Shown here in pieces: positions 46,286 through 59,529 of a stretch of DNA of 64,000 nucleotides (position 1 is the first letter of the stretch; every line of letters begins with the position of its first letter). Position numbers and translations under genes: made by a program. Source of the stretch: Aplectana chamaeleonis (lineage: Eukaryota; Nematoda; Chromadorea; Rhabditida; Cosmocercidae); the NCBI GenBank assembly GCA_029168955.1, contig JAPDOI010000414.1:372001-436000 (forward strand), given 5' to 3'. The notes beneath the pieces are model-generated. The model searched no databases, had not been told where the DNA came from, and was given only the letters and a program-made list of their open reading frames with translations.

Positions 46286-47322
46286 TTAAAGGCAGTGTCC
46301 ACGATAAAAACCATGTATGATTTTTTGGTGGAGATCGGCAGCTGCGGGGCCTAGCGCAACCCTAACGTTGAAAAAACTAAGTAAAATGAGCTCAGAACGG
46401 TTCCCTACGGCCCCAAAGTTGGACACCCGTCAGCTCTTCACACCCCAGATGCACTTTCCACGCCCACTCACGTGAACAAATGAATGCTCGAAATTGTGAG
46501 ATGAGCGATGGTTTATGATCAATAGCCCCGTTCTTCCCTTCATTCTCAACTTCTCTCTTTACTCATGTCAGCTGGCACACATCGGCTGCTGAATACGGAA
46601 GTTACAGGTCTCGGACAACTCGTCCACCATGCTTCCCTAGCTCAATTTTTGAGAGACCATAACTCGTTTCCTAGAAGGTCTTGTACGATTTTAAAAACAT
46701 CATTGGAATCAGCATGGGGTCAGGGTCTTTCTACACACAGAGGGAGGAGCACGGACGAGATTTATTGCTGACGCGACGCACGCGGCGGAAGTTCTATCCC
46801 CATCACTAGAGCGCGTTTGCCGAAGGCTCGCGAATTTTCATGACATTTCATTTTTTGATTGATTCTCACATGACTTTTTCTTCATGTTTACTAGTTGTTC
46901 TTTTCACTATCTTATCCTGCACATCATTTCAATAACTTGTACAAGTTTTCGGCGGCAACAATCCCATCACTGCATCTAGAATTATGCTCGATTCAACTTA
47001 ATATGTATTACACTTTCAACGGCACGAGATTAAACAAAATTTATTGAAATAAGTGTGCAGAATAGGATAATGAGAGGAACAATAGGTGAACATATAAAAA
47101 AAGTCATATGAGAATCAATCAAAACATGAAATTTCACCAGCCTCTGGCAGACGCGCTCTAGTTATGGGAATAGAATCTCCGCCGCGCGCGTCGCGTCAGC
47201 AATAAATCTCGTCCGTGCTCCTTCCTCCGTGTGTAGAGAGACCCTGACCCATCAGCATGGGACCGTCTTCAAGATAGGCAAAAAAGCAGAAAAACGTTTC
47301 TAATCGTGAATACTGCCTTTAA
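46286..47322. mobile_element. TTAA-flanked element of the AGGCAGTGTTCACGAT family, carrying an insertion
   Basis: It begins TTAAAGGCAGTGTCCACGAT and ends ATCGTGAATACTGCCTTTAA. The interior matches the copies at 14966-15466, 20774-21241 and 21928-22421 (CATCGGCTG, GACAACTCGTCCACCATGCT, ATCAGCATGGGACCGT). A 534-bp foreign element sits at 46717-47250. TTAA at both ends is the mark of piggyBac-type target sites, so a non-autonomous piggyBac relative is likely but not proven. Confidence 0.75.
46717..47250. mobile_element. Long-TIR foldback element with 9-bp target duplication (MULE-like)
   Basis: Ends are GGGTCAGGGTCTTTCTACAC and GTGTGTAGAGAGACCCTGACCC. The inverted arms are about 230 bp each with few differences (GAGCACGGACGAGATTTATT, GCTGACGCGACGCACGCGG). 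The 9 bases ATCAGCATG lie directly before (46708-46716) and after (47251-47259) and occur once in uninterrupted copies of the host element. A 9-bp duplication and long TIRs fit the Mutator superfamily. There is no coding capacity. Confidence 0.85.
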
Positions 47323-47519
47323 GCAACATGAAATATAAGTGTATGGTACATGTAATATAAGTGTATGTTACACGTAATATAAGTGTAGGTTGCATGCGAT
47401 ATAAAGGTAATATACTTGAATGTATCAAGTATCTTACACTTTATATTACATGTAACATGTTTTCATTTTTCTTAGTAGGGCGGTTCTAACAGGGGGAGCC
47501 ACATGGCAATCGCACTTGG

Positions 47520-48167
47520 GGCTGTAGTAAACCCCCTCAAAATGAAGTTAAGATGATCTTAAACGATCGTATGAAGAAATGTTGGAATGATCTGTAAGAT
47601 TATCTTGATGATATGGTGAAGGATATGAATCTCATCTGTAAGCGCATCATTCAGATGATGAACATTTTTAAGATGATGCTAATTTCATCAGGTTAGCTGA
47701 ACTTCTACAGATCATCTGGACAGAGAAAAGCGAGAGAGCACGCACTCCCGCAGAAGCTCGTCTTATCTTTAAGAGTAACCCCGGAGCGCCTCTTATTCTT
47801 CAGATGAAATACCAGTTATCATTATCAGCTATCACAAAACAACAAATATCTCATTTCATTCATTGAGAAAGAAAGCATGGATTTGGTCGATTAGAGAATG
47901 ACCACCTGCAGAATGAGGTCCGGCTTTTCTTATTCTCACAAGTATAATCATGTGTTATCATATCATGAATATGCGAGGACGACCGCTTTAGGGCGAATCA
48001 CCGCTAATGAAATGAATACGGGCCTAAGTTCAGCGACGAGCCGTGACTGATAACGATAATTATGAATCAATACGAAATTAAGATAATCTGAAACTTGTCT
48101 GGAAGAATATCAGATCATCTCATCGAAATAATATCAGATCATCTGATAGGGGTGGTTTACTACAGCC
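47520..48167. mobile_element. TIR element GGCTGTAGTAAACC with 5-bp duplication
   Basis: It begins GGCTGTAGTAAACCCCCTCA and ends GGGGTGGTTTACTACAGCC, flanked by CTTGG on both sides (47515-47519, 48168-48172). The interior is rich in AGATGATCT words near both ends. Similar end words occur alone near 470, 44284 and 53374. Confidence 0.72.
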
Positions 48168-48169
48168 CT

Positions 48170-49800
48170 TGGCCACACTCGTTTTTTCATGCCGCCGCGC
48201 AATGATAACACCAACCATAGCTTCGTTAGGTGGAGCCATGTACTCCACCAACCTTCACCCCTGGGCAGGTGAAGTGGGGAACTTTCACCACTGGGAGAAC
48301 CGGTGGGAACCAGTGAAACGCCCCGATAAAGAGTGAAAGTGACCCAACACTCATGCAAGTCATTTTCAAGATTGGGTGGGTGTCATTGCCGGTTTTTCGT
48401 TCATAACTTTTTTGTGCTCAGAGATAGACGTTTGGTGAAAGTTGTTTTTGGTTTATAAAGTGCATTTTTTCGTCTTAAATTATCGGTTTCTCGTCCATGA
48501 ATTTTTTGTGCTTGGATAGAACTTTGGTGAAAGTTGTTTTCGGAATTTCGACGGGATTTCGCGTCGACTAGTTTTTCAGTTTGGAAAAGTATTTTCTCGA
48601 TCCTTCAGCCTAATTCGTTTTACGAAGCACCGGTTTTTCGCCTATAACTCTTTAGCCTTTGGAGATAGAGGTTTGGTGAAGGTTGTTTTCGAAATCTACG
48701 TAAAATTCTGCTTCGAATGACATATCGGGTTCCTAACTCCCAGGTCGGTGGAGCCGAGCCCCGTTGTTGGCCTGAATTCCCATCCCAAACCTCGCCCTTC
48801 ATTTCTGGTCAGCCAATTCCTGCGGTTAGGTAGGGCACCACTCACTTCTAACTCGAGCCCTAGTTCACTATCTGTTTGTAGATACTAAACGCGTAGGCTG
48901 CCAATCTCTGACTAGGGTGTAGCACCTTCGTAGATTAAGGTTGGTGACTCTAGAGATTGTTTGCAATTCTGTGTGTTTATGTGATAATTACAGTTTGGCC
49001 TGAAGACGAGGTTAAACCTCGAAACGTTGCCAATAAAAGGACTTCGCCTACGAGTTTTCATTCAAATCCAAAAATCAACCAGACATATCTTTAGACGCCG
49101 AATTTTACAGAGATTTCAGAGACAGCCTCTACCAAAACCCTATCTTGAACGGTTAAAGAGTTATAGGCGAAACCCCGGGGTTCCGTAAAATGAGTTAGGC
49201 TGAAGGAACGAGAAAATATTTTTCCAAACTGGAAACACTAGTCGATGCAGAATTTTATGGGTATTCCGAGAGCAACCTTCAGAGGAGGGCTGTCGTCTAG
49301 GGTAAAAAAGTTATGGAAGAAAAACTGATTGCTTTTAGTGAAAGAAACGTTAATTCATAAATTTAAATCGGCTGAGAGATTGGGAACGTGTCTTCTCAAA
49401 TTGTAAGTATTATTTGACGCAAAATTTCATGAAGATTTAGGAAACAGCTCTGTTCAAAGATCAATCTAAAAGGGAAAAAATGGTATGAGCGAAGAACAGG
49501 TAGTTTTTCAAGAATCGCCTGAAGAAATTTCCGACAAATTTTGACTCCAAGACAGCTCAAAGTAAATAAAACATGACCTACGCAGATCATTTCATTAATA
49601 ATAGTGAATTTCTAAAGGAGGTTATCTAACGGTGAAAAGGTTTCAAAATTAATGTTTAAAAATAAAAATACATTGAATGCAAGAAAAAGAGGATTAAGAA
49701 AACGTCAAATTTTGAAGTTGCAGGTCTATAGGGAATCTTCACCATTCCCCACTCAGGTATCCTAAACAACCTTCACCTCTCGAACCGTTGTTTCCACCCC
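48170..49800. repeat. Large imperfect inverted-repeat region
   Basis: Words such as GGTTTGGTGAAGGTTG, CCTATAACTCTTTAGCC and CCTTCAGCCTAATTCGTTTT on the left (48370-48720) recur inverted at 49090-49360. Outer words (CACCAACC, CCACCTTCACC) also recur. Several related units are mixed, so edges are not defined. Confidence 0.5.
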
Positions 49801-50146
49801 AACGAAACTATGACACCAACCCGGGGTTTTTCCACCCCTTCCGAAATCTTTGCGGCGCGGAGAAATAGGGGTGGCCAAGTGGCCGCGATAACAACCTTTG
49901 GGGAGCTGAGCGCAAATTTCACATCCGTGCCCGGTGTTACGGAAGGTTGCCGCACACTGCCGTGGTTTGTCGACGTTTTAGATTTGGCCGTGCTATCTCG
50001 CCAGTTGGGGCCACTTGTTCACTGCATATGGCTACACCAATTCCTCCGCGCCGCAACGCTTCTGGCAGGGAAGGAAACCCCGGATTAGTGTTATAATTGC
50101 GCGGCGGCACGGGAAAATGGGCGCGCCCTAGTGGGATGGCAATTGG

Positions 50147-50168
50147 TACTCCCCCCCCCCCCCCCCTT
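50147..50168. repeat. Poly-C tract
   Basis: A run of about 19 C between ACT and TTCTAG, prone to length error in assemblies. Confidence 0.8.
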
Positions 50169-51136
50169 CTAGTGATAACACCGATTTGGCTAAAACTTCG
50201 CCAAGAGCCTTTTTTGAGCTGTGGATCAGGAATCTCTTATTCTTTCCGCAATTTTCTAAGGTATGATGGCTCAGACAAAAGCGCGCTCTACGCCCCGCTG
50301 AAAGCCGCCAGCGGGATAGTGGCCGTGAAGCGCAAAATCCGGAGTTTTGTCGCCCACGGTAGTAGCTATCGCGGGGGTGGTACCGACTGTCGTGGGCGAG
50401 TAGCTGCTTCCTGCCCTGGTGATAAGCCCCTCTGAGCTTTTTGTTTTCAAAAATATACTCACGCACCGGTGCACGACGCGGCCGCACGCCAACACGCGAC
50501 CCGGCCAGTACACCGAGCACCGATTGGGGCCACCAGCGATTGCGCAGGGCCTTCAGCGTCCAGGCGGAGCCAAGTACCGCGAAATTGGGCAATTGAACAG
50601 ACGGCACTGCCTTCATCCGAGTCTTGGCTCAGAACCGCGTCGTATGCCTGCCTAGGAAACTAGCGTCTTGAGCGTCGAGAATCTTTTTGGGGGCACTCTT
50701 TTCCCGTGATGGGCACGTTCTCGAGTCAGGAGGGCAAGCACTCGTCTATCGCGTGTCTCCGGGAAAGTGGGAAGACCGGAGTGAGCGTCGAGCTCCTTTT
50801 TATCTGAGAAGGTTTAGCAGTAGGTTCTCTAGGCAAAATATCGATCATATCGGAGACCTTAACAATATAATTACCCTATACTTACCGTGATCTTTCGAAG
50901 CACCGAAAGTGGACCTCATATTCATGTTCAGCACCTCGAATAAGCTCCTTAGGCTAAGTTAGAGCGGAAAAGTTGATTTTGTGGCATTCTTTGTGTTGTA
51001 GCCCGTACAGGTTTAGAGATGGGTCGTGCCTTATTAATTAAAATTGTAGGTGGAGATAAAGCTTTAGAAGAAGAATTCAAATTGTTGTTGCCGCTCACTT
51101 CGTAGTTGCGCGATGTTGCTATGGATGCTTAAATTA

Positions 51137-51330
51137 CTCGTCATTCGAATATTCGTTCGTTCGAAATAAAAAACAACGAATTTATTGGAAATTCCTTCGT
51201 TCGAAATAAAAAATGAACGAATTTGATCGAAATTCGTTCGTTCGGAATGAAAAATGAAAGAATTTATTCGGAATTCGTTTGTTCGAAATAAAAAAATGAA
51301 CGAGTTTATCCGAAATTCGTTCGTTCGGTC
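51137..51330. repeat. TTCGTTCGAAATAAAAAATG tandem repeat
   Basis: There are about five imperfect units of roughly 40 bp, each containing TTCGTTCGAAATAAAAAA and GAACGAATTTAT. It is related in word content to the repeat at 500-960. Confidence 0.8.
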
Positions 51331-54300
51331 TCTTCTTAAAAAGTCCTCACTCTAATAGTGAGTATTGCCTTCCGTTGATTGATAAACGAATGGCAATCCA
51401 GCTGACTGCTCTCGTTTGATAATTCTGTTTTTGTCCATCTCTTTATGTTCACGATTTTTCTTCTTAATCCTTTTGGTTCAAATGATTACTGCGAAATTAG
51501 GTGACACTGGCCGAGAAAGCTGTAGGAGGAATAGCGGGATTAATTAAAATCCACTGAAAAATAAACTTGAAAGCTCCATTTTTCGGATTTTGAGACGACC
51601 ATGGAATTTTTCGTCTGTGTTTATGTGTCTGGCATTCATTTCTTTCGGGACTCTGTTATTTTTGTAATTATTCGAATAAATTTGAAAAACTTGAATATTC
51701 AGTACGTTGGATGGAGATAATCAAATGTTTTTTTTTAAAAACTCGATATTCATTCGGCATTGTGTGTTATTCCGTTTTGCAAATATCCGTTCTTAGAGTC
51801 GTAGAAGGATTTTTACTACTCGAACAACTGCAGGGCATAACATTACAACGTCCAAGGGCCGAAAAAGCTGTGCAATAGTTGCAGTCAAGCGTTCGAAAAC
51901 AATTCGAAAACTTACATGAATACTTGTGAGATATTTTTGAATCATTCGAATCGAGTGGAAGAAATGTTCTCGAGTTTACTCATCCATTCGAAACATTCAA
52001 GTGGTCTCACCCGAAATTGTTAAATCATTCGCGATATGCGAAAAAAATCATTGAAATCATTAATCCATGGATTTTCGGAAGAAATTGCTACAGTTATTCA
52101 CTCAATCGAGGTGGTCTAAAAATGCTATAGTCTGTTAGATTCTGTACGTTGCTTGCACTCGAATATTGGCGATCGCCTTTTCGACCTATCAAGTAAGGAC
52201 TATTGAATCTCCCTGAATGAATGAGAAAACTAGATATTTTGTCTCATACTCGATTCGAATAAATATTCGGAAATTTCTGATCGATGCCCTTGTGAATTTT
52301 CGAATAATTTCCAAATAGTTCACCAACGCTGGTAGAAAATTTTCCCTGCTACTATATGTATATTCCAATGCCATACGTTGGTCGAATTTTCGAAAATTAA
52401 ATGCTACGACTATGAATAGGACAGGTATTTGGAAAACCGATTAGTTGGAAATGCCGAATGAACCGCATATTGGAGAAACACTTGCTATGATTTTTTCAAT
52501 GAATCGAATATTAGAATCACTCGGATATTATTCAAACAATTACTCGATTCTATCCCAAGACTGGTACCTACTCTCCTTGTCTTGAGGCCGGGATCATACT
52601 TTCCGCGATCGACGTCGGCAACTGTGCATATCAAGCATATTAGATTTTCGGTTGATACTGATGGTAAACATTGAGTCGCGTCGCTCGTCGGGGTAAGTAT
52701 AATCCCGGCCTCATGTGGTGGATGTGAAAACCGGGAGGAGGAAAACGTTGCAGCATTTTTGACTGTGTTTATGAGGAAATTATCAATCATACTTGAAAAA
52801 AGTAGAATGTCATGGCAAAAGTTAGTAACAAACTGCAGAAAAACAGACAAAGTCGAAAAAAAACCGGAAAAATCCAGAGGTAATTTTTCATGAGAAATCT
52901 GAATTTTGAATCCTTTCTTCCAGCGGATTCTCGCAGGATCATAGCTGATATCCCTGTCGAGAATGTGTTAATCGTTAGTGTAAGACACCAGTTTCAATAG
53001 CCTTAGAAAGCCTCTCGATGGTCTGTCACGTCGTGGTTGCGTGGCGCAGCGCAATGTCGCGCTCTTGCCTTCAGCGAAATGATGGGAGCGGTCTCCCCCG
53101 CCCATACCCCCAGTTTAGCACAAGCGTGTGCAATGATTTGAGATCTCAACCACTTCTTGTAGCTGACCTTCGTCGACATATGCTGCAGAGCGATGTGTCG
53201 CTGTTATTGAATAGTGGTTCGCGAGTTCATCTCCACCGGCGGCTAGTTTTGCAAACAAATATTATGATACAGATGCCAATTAGATTGAAGGTTACATCAT
53301 TGTCTCGAGCATCAATTCCTCCCGATTAATGCGACTTGATCACGGTTTCAAACTCCCAGATCTGGCTAGTTTACTACCACCCCTGATCCGACTTAAACAC
53401 CGTGCTGGTGATAATCGAAACCGAGAGCCTACTAGAAATGCCTCAGAACTCAAATCAGTTGGATGAAGTCGATGATCCGATTCTTTCAGAAGTCGGTTCA
53501 TCGGGCTCCTTGACGCACGAAGAGAAGGGCGAATCTAATGGGTGTAGCTCATCTGAGGAATAGAACTGGAGCTCAGATGACGAAGGAAGGTGCTGACTTC
53601 AGTTGGGATTGGATCCCCACTTCGTGAGTGCGAGCTACTTACAATATAACTTTGCAGCTGAACCGAAAGAAGAAAAATTGTCATCAGTTCGGTTGGATGA
53701 TGATATTTAGCGAGTTTTCTTTGTTCTGGATTCTTCTCAGCCGTGTTGGTTCGTGAATGCACTCCTATTTGAGGCACTGATAGATTCCTTCTGACTTAGA
53801 AGGAGGAGCCGAGAAGGCAGAGAATAACGCTGATCCTAAACGACTTGCGAGGCAGTTTAAAAGTACCCACTACTTTCTACTGCTCATTGTGGTTAGCTGT
53901 GTGTTCAGCGGATCCCGCCTTTGAGCAAATGGTATGAACTTCGAGTGTGCCCAACGCAATGCACTAGACAGTATCATTTGTGGGACTATTTTGAGATGGT
54001 AACTTTGTGTGGATTCAGTCATGGAGCTCTTCGCATCACAACAAGCGACCTAGCTGCTGAATGGACGATCTTTTGAAGGGAGAAGGGTAGGCGATTTGCG
54101 ACATGCAGAAGAGCGTCCGCACATGTGAACGAGTGCAAGTTGTGATAGCGCAAGGTCGATTTCGAAAATTGTATCAGAACTCGCCGCCTGAGGTACCGTG
54201 GATTCACATATTTTTCTAAGAACTGAACATGGAGGGTTCAACGTGCAAATCACACTTAGTTTTCTTTCAGTTTTTCATGGCGTACAGTTCTGGTTTTACG

Positions 54301-54409
54301 GTCAGATGAACCTTCGGTGCTCGCGCGACTATAAAATATTCGCCTGGGGTATGATTTTTTTGCTAATTCCTTATTGAAGGATTATGATATCAAAAATGCA
54401 CATCAGGCA

Positions 54410-54980
54410 TTTTTTTGGAGCGCTCTAAAAAAAAGTTTAGATTCGCCTCACAAAACTTGTACGTAGGGGTTAGTTGGGGTGCTGAAAACGAATCTGCGGT
54501 CTGCCTGTTGATATTCTGAGGTTCACCGTAGTTACGGTAGGTACCATGCCATAAAGAGGGCAAAACGTACATATTTACATATACCTACGTATTTCAAAAA
54601 TCGGAAAATTCTTAGTATTAAGGACCTCGAATAAACCCGACATAAAATTTTTTGGTAAAATCTTAGACTTCGACCAAACTGACGTATACTCACCGTGAAC
54701 CACCGTGAGCTGTCAAACAAATCGATAAGCGGACTTCAGAGTCGCGTTAGGCACACCAAATACCCCAAAGAGAAAAATTTTGAGCCGCATCTGTCGTAAC
54801 ATTCCGGTAATCGTCAAAAGTTGCGATTCGCCCTCAATTCTTCCTCCGATGAGAAGCTTTGAACGACATCAGTCGAAAACTTTGGAAAACCGACCACTAC
54901 ACCTCAGATTTGTGATTAGAACCCCGAATCACCTCCCTGGGACAATTTTGAACCCAAACCTTGGCAATTTTTCTCAAGGG
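54410..54980. repeat. Diverged copy of the interior of the 38.8-39.9 kb element
   Basis: It shares, in order, GAGGTTCACCGTAGTTACGG, CTGACGTATACTCACCGTGA and ACAAATCGATAAGCGGACTT with 38990-39480. The terminal repeats are not recognisable. Confidence 0.6.
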
Positions 54981-54984
54981 CTTC

Positions 54985-57900
54985 AAGAATCCCAAATTGA
55001 TAAAAATGAAATTTTATTCAACCATTGGTAAGTTAAAAATGCTATCACCCTGTGCTGAGTTCTGAAGATTAGAAGATTTCGAGAACCAAACGATGTTGCA
55101 GCGGGCGGACTTTGGAACCTCTCGGGAGGCTCCCGTAGTTTAATTAATACGGCCCCAAAATTCCTTTTCTGCGCCTTCACAGCAGATTGGTTTAGCCGAC
55201 GTTAAACTAAAATTTTGTCACTGACCGTTTACTGTTCTGACGCGATTTCAGTTAGAAATCTCTGGAAATTTTGATCAGAAAAGTTTTTCGCCAGGGATGG
55301 ACTCTGACGACTGTCCCGGACCATAGCTGTTACAGACGGATATGAACAAGAATGAAGGCTTATGCATAGTAAGGCGACGAAAGTCGCGCCTTAATGAGGG
55401 GGAATGGAGATCAAGCACGAAGCTGCGTAGCCGCCCAGTATGCTTCATCGTAGCGGTGCGGTTTTTGCCGCTCGACTACGCAGAGGTCTTTAGCCAAAAA
55501 AAAACTGGCCCGTCCCGATGCCATGACAAAGCTACATACAGGTGGTTTTGTATTGAGTTTAACTCATTAAATGTCGAACATATTGATTTGTTAATGAATG
55601 TTAAGGTTGTTTAGAAGAGAAATTGCTTTTATCACATTTTCTTATGCATTTGACTCATCATATTATGGCCTTTTCTCTTCAAAAAATCGTTAAAATGCTT
55701 CGTCTGGCTGAAACTTTCTAATTTCCGCACAATAGGGCTATTGAAAACGCGAATCGATATCACCATCCAAAGTGAATAGTAAGGTTGAATTTGGTGCGAA
55801 ACCCTTATGTTTACCACTCCCTATACTTTTGACGCGGGTTGTACATTAGCGAATTTTTCGAAGTTTATCTTGATTGACTGGTAAATTGATTTGTTCGTTT
55901 TGTTATTTAATAAATTGTCTGATGCTGATTTCATGCTCTAGATCTCCCGTTAGTATGTCGGGATTCCGTCAATTTACGACACAAATTTCTGGGAGTTCCC
56001 AAGAATATTCTGTCTCTTAAAAATGCTCAATACTGTGTTTTTTTTTTGCCAATTTTCGAAAAGGGCGCTTATTTTGGGCTGTTGACGCAAATTTCAGGTC
56101 GTTCTTTGGTCTCAGGAGGCATACCCTCTATAAAACATCGTAATTCACACCATTCGAGGCGCGAGCGGCGCGCGCGATGCCTCAGCGTCCGTCTGCCCTC
56201 CGCTCTTCCACTGTCTCTAGCCTCCGCTCCGCACCAGCACGCGTAGGAACCATATAAATTTCGCCGTTTTATAGCCTGTAGTGTTATTACAAACGTAATT
56301 CGGTACTAGAAATAAAAAGTGCTCCTAAGGTTCGTGATTGGATTCTTAGATGTATTATTATAATATTATAACTGAAGATCTAAGGAGGAATTTGATAGAA
56401 ATACATATCTGAGGATCCAACCACGAACCTCAATGTTAGGCTCAATTCTCGTTTCTGAAGTGTGTTTTGCACTTACCGAATGACCTCTGTAATAGCCACT
56501 ATACTGTATTCTACTATACTGAATACTAAAGAACGGCCTGAGGATTGTATCAGGAGCCTTGACTAGTATACATTGGATCCGACTCATTGAGATAGTTGCA
56601 GAAACCGCTCTTTTCTGTTTTACCCTGAAATGAAAAGTTTACATTTAGATGTATCTAGACTAAGAAGGCAGAATGATCTTAAATTTTTAGTAACTATTAG
56701 GTTGTGTCACAAAAAATTCTGAAATATCCAATTTTTTTGGATATCCGAATCATTTCAAATAACCTTTTTTTACGAACACTCAATCTAAAGTCGACGACAA
56801 ATTTGTCCTCACATGAATGTTATAATGAGTTTCGATTGGAAAACAATCTTTTCTTGAAGCATTAGGTTGACGGTTGAGAGAAAAACAGTTTTTGCAGTTT
56901 TCCGAAATCACTCGGATCCAATGTATAGTAAATAGGCATACATTTCGAAGTTTGGGGTAAAAAGCACAGTACTGAGCATTTTTTAGGGACAGAAAAGTTC
57001 TGGGAACAACCAGAAATTGTGTCGTAATTTGGCGGAAATCTGGCATATAAAAAAAATTTCCAGCAGATTACTGTCGAAAATTTACCCGAAATACGAGAGA
57101 GCTCTGCGGGTTAGCCGAAAAGTTTTCCAACAGAATTTGAGACAATTTTGGTGGAGTACGTGAGATATATTTCAGATAACGAGAGAATTCTAGTAGAGCG
57201 CATAAAAATCAAAAATATTTTTGGGAGAAATCCGTCAGGAAGAAGAAGTTAGGCTCTCGAATTTTCAGGAATCTAATAGATTTTTGCTGAGTAGAACGGG
57301 CCATGTAATTCACTCAGCGGTTTATGCTTAAAAACCACGCGAAAGACGCCTTTTTGAGCCAAAATATCCCTTTTTTAGGCTGATTTTTGAGAGTGGAGGA
57401 ATCGACTACTCGAAGGATGATGCCTATCAGTGCAATCAAGCGATCAGCTCACTTATCAGCACTTCCGTGACTCGATTATTCCTGTATTTGTGGTGCGCGC
57501 GAAGTGCGCACCAGGATTTGGCTTTGATCTCTTCCCGCGCGGATGCCCTACAATGAGATCACCTATTCATACCGTAGCCAGAGGTATGAGCTGTACACCA
57601 TTCGATGCGCTGCAAGAAATTACATATGTGTGCAACTTTTCATCCTAACGGGTCCCCGCTTTCTGAAGTTATGACCTCTCAAAGTACGCGAAAACGTTCT
57701 CCACCACCGCCTCCGCCTCCGTCCCTCGAATTCCATTTTTTTGGAAGGCGTGGACCAAATCGCTTGAAAATTTGTGACTACTCAGACAATAGCAGACCCC
57801 GGGCGCAACCGGCTCCGCCCTCCCCGCCCACTGCAACCGAAACGCAGAGCAGTTGATATTCGAACTTGCGGATCTTTTCGGTTGTGATTGCAACGTGCAG

Positions 57901-59500
57901 TGCGTTCAGGTTGCTCTCCGGGCCACATGCGTTGACTGACGCGCGCATTTCGAAATAGGATGAATCAATGGAAACAAGGGAGAACATCTGGGCTTCCTAC
58001 GATTTTTGAGCGGGATTCTGACTGTTTCTCGTGTGGGGCTTGTAGTTGATTTCCTCTGCTTCATTTGTGCTCAATATTCGACCATCCTAGAATTCACGAT
58101 ATTCTTCATATTTGTGCAATATTTAGACTGTATTCAAAAAATTAAACGTTAACATGACTTTTCGAACGCTCTTTGCAAATATTCATGGAGGGAATATTTC
58201 GGATTTTTTCAACAATTTGGAAAAAATGAGAAAAACGAATCGCTCGGATATTTAAATTTAATCATCCACTCCGAAAAATTAAAAAGTCCGAAATCGAAAA
58301 AAAACATTTGATTCGGGAGGGGCAATTGGATTTAATACGCATTTTGAGTGTTCTAAAATACGATATTCAGCTTATCATCTGTTTCCAAGTGAAATTTATT
58401 GCCATTCATCGCGTGCATCTGCTCCCGTACGCTGCGTCTCCTTCTCCCCACACTTTCTCTCTGACTCAATCTCGCTCCGCATTATTCATACTACCGGTAC
58501 ATGATTTGCACGGTTGCCTTGAAGATGTTAAAAACAAATATGTGTTATGCTTACATTTAATGTTTGGAATAAATATGTGTCATGCGTACTTTTCATTGTT
58601 ATCTTTGAATCGTTCAGCGAGATCATTAGAAGGACTGAGAAAGGGCGGATGTTATGAATACCTAATAATTTTAGGAATTCCTGGAGAACACCTAATAGTT
58701 TCAGGGAAAAATACCTAATAGTTGGAGAAAATCAGGTGAAATCAGAAGACTAATGGGTGAAGTTGTAAGGGAAATTGTGACGGAATCAAAATTCTAAGCA
58801 GGGGAAAGTGTATCAAGCTTAAAGGTATTTCATAATCAGCACTAGCTTAGAAAAGGGACAACTAAGGGTCACATAAATCCAAGGAAATCCAGTAGAGGGG
58901 GTGTGGAAATCGTTGGATTTTTCCTTGGAAAATCGATTAGCTAAAATGGGTGCGATAATCGATTAGCGAAGCGTCTGAACCACTTCGAGGTATTGATTTT
59001 TGCAACTGTGTTGCTTAAATCGGTTTATAGTAAGCGCCCGGGGCGCAACTATCTACGCTGTATGATATACTGTGACGTCATCAGCCGACAGTTGCGCTTA
59101 GGGCGCTGCGTGAATCAATCTCGTCGGTAGCACCCGAAGCGCAACGTATGCGGCCTGGATCGCAACATATGTGGCCCGTAAATTGCCAAATTTGTCACCC
59201 TGAGCGCAACATGGGCGCGGCTCCGGGTGCATTCGGGGTGGGCTCAGGGCCTGCTATTGCCTGAGTAGAGGTAATCGGCCAGGGGAATGCCGAAAATAAT
59301 TGCCAGAACTCACTATAATGACTTCTGGGCCCCTAACGGGCGGTTCAAACTCGGAAACCGGCCTCTCAAGATTAGTTTATGAAAATGATGGGTTTTGCGT
59401 TATCAGTCATTGTTTTCTTAGACTCCATATAAACACCTTGCTCTCGAGAGTGGTGTACTTTAAACGTCCGGCTCGGAAGAGGACGCTGTGCGGGATTGGT
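54985..59500. other. Unassigned part of the giant intron
   Basis: 55340-55500 is loosely similar to 41400-41600 (AAGTCGCGCCTTAATGA and AAGTCGCGCTTCAATGA, then CACGAAGCTG). The rest is AT-rich without gene signals apart from the repeat at 56.03-56.26 kb. Confidence 0.45.
56030..56260 (+). repeat. Dispersed GC-rich repeat
   Basis: It contains TTCGAGGCGCGAGCGGCGCG and GTCCGTCTGCCCTCCGCTC, shared with 1-90. Looser relatives (TATAAAACATCG, CATCGCGTGC...CTCCGC) occur at 6060-6290, 11500-11640 and 58390-58500. Confidence 0.55.
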
Positions 59501-59529
59501 GTTATTGACCGCGGCGCGTATTCGTTCCA

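Larger units (their letters stand above)
45571..47477. mobile_element. Outer element of a three-level nest (TIR CTACTcAGAAAAATGAgAAC)
   Basis: The left end CTACTCAGAAAAATGAGAAC and the following ATATTACATGTAATATAA reappear inverted at the right end (TTATATTACATGTAACATG ... TTTTTCTTAGTAG, ending 47477). The sub-terminal parts on both sides (45600-45880, 47330-47460) are rich in ACATGTAATATAAGTGTA words. A TTAA-flanked element (46286-47322) is inserted in the middle. No transposase frame is visible. Confidence 0.65.
49800..54400. other. Unassigned part of the giant intron
   Basis: Includes GC-rich frames at 49.8-50.6 kb (up to 162 codons, no domain), the tandem repeat at 51.1-51.3 kb, and TTCGAA-rich sequence at 51.9-52.5 kb. 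No exon is supported. Confidence 0.45.

Noticed and set aside
50128..50616. 162-codon minus-strand open frame in a GC-rich patch
   Set aside because: The frame crosses a poly-C tract, has no recognisable domain, and the opposite strand is also open.
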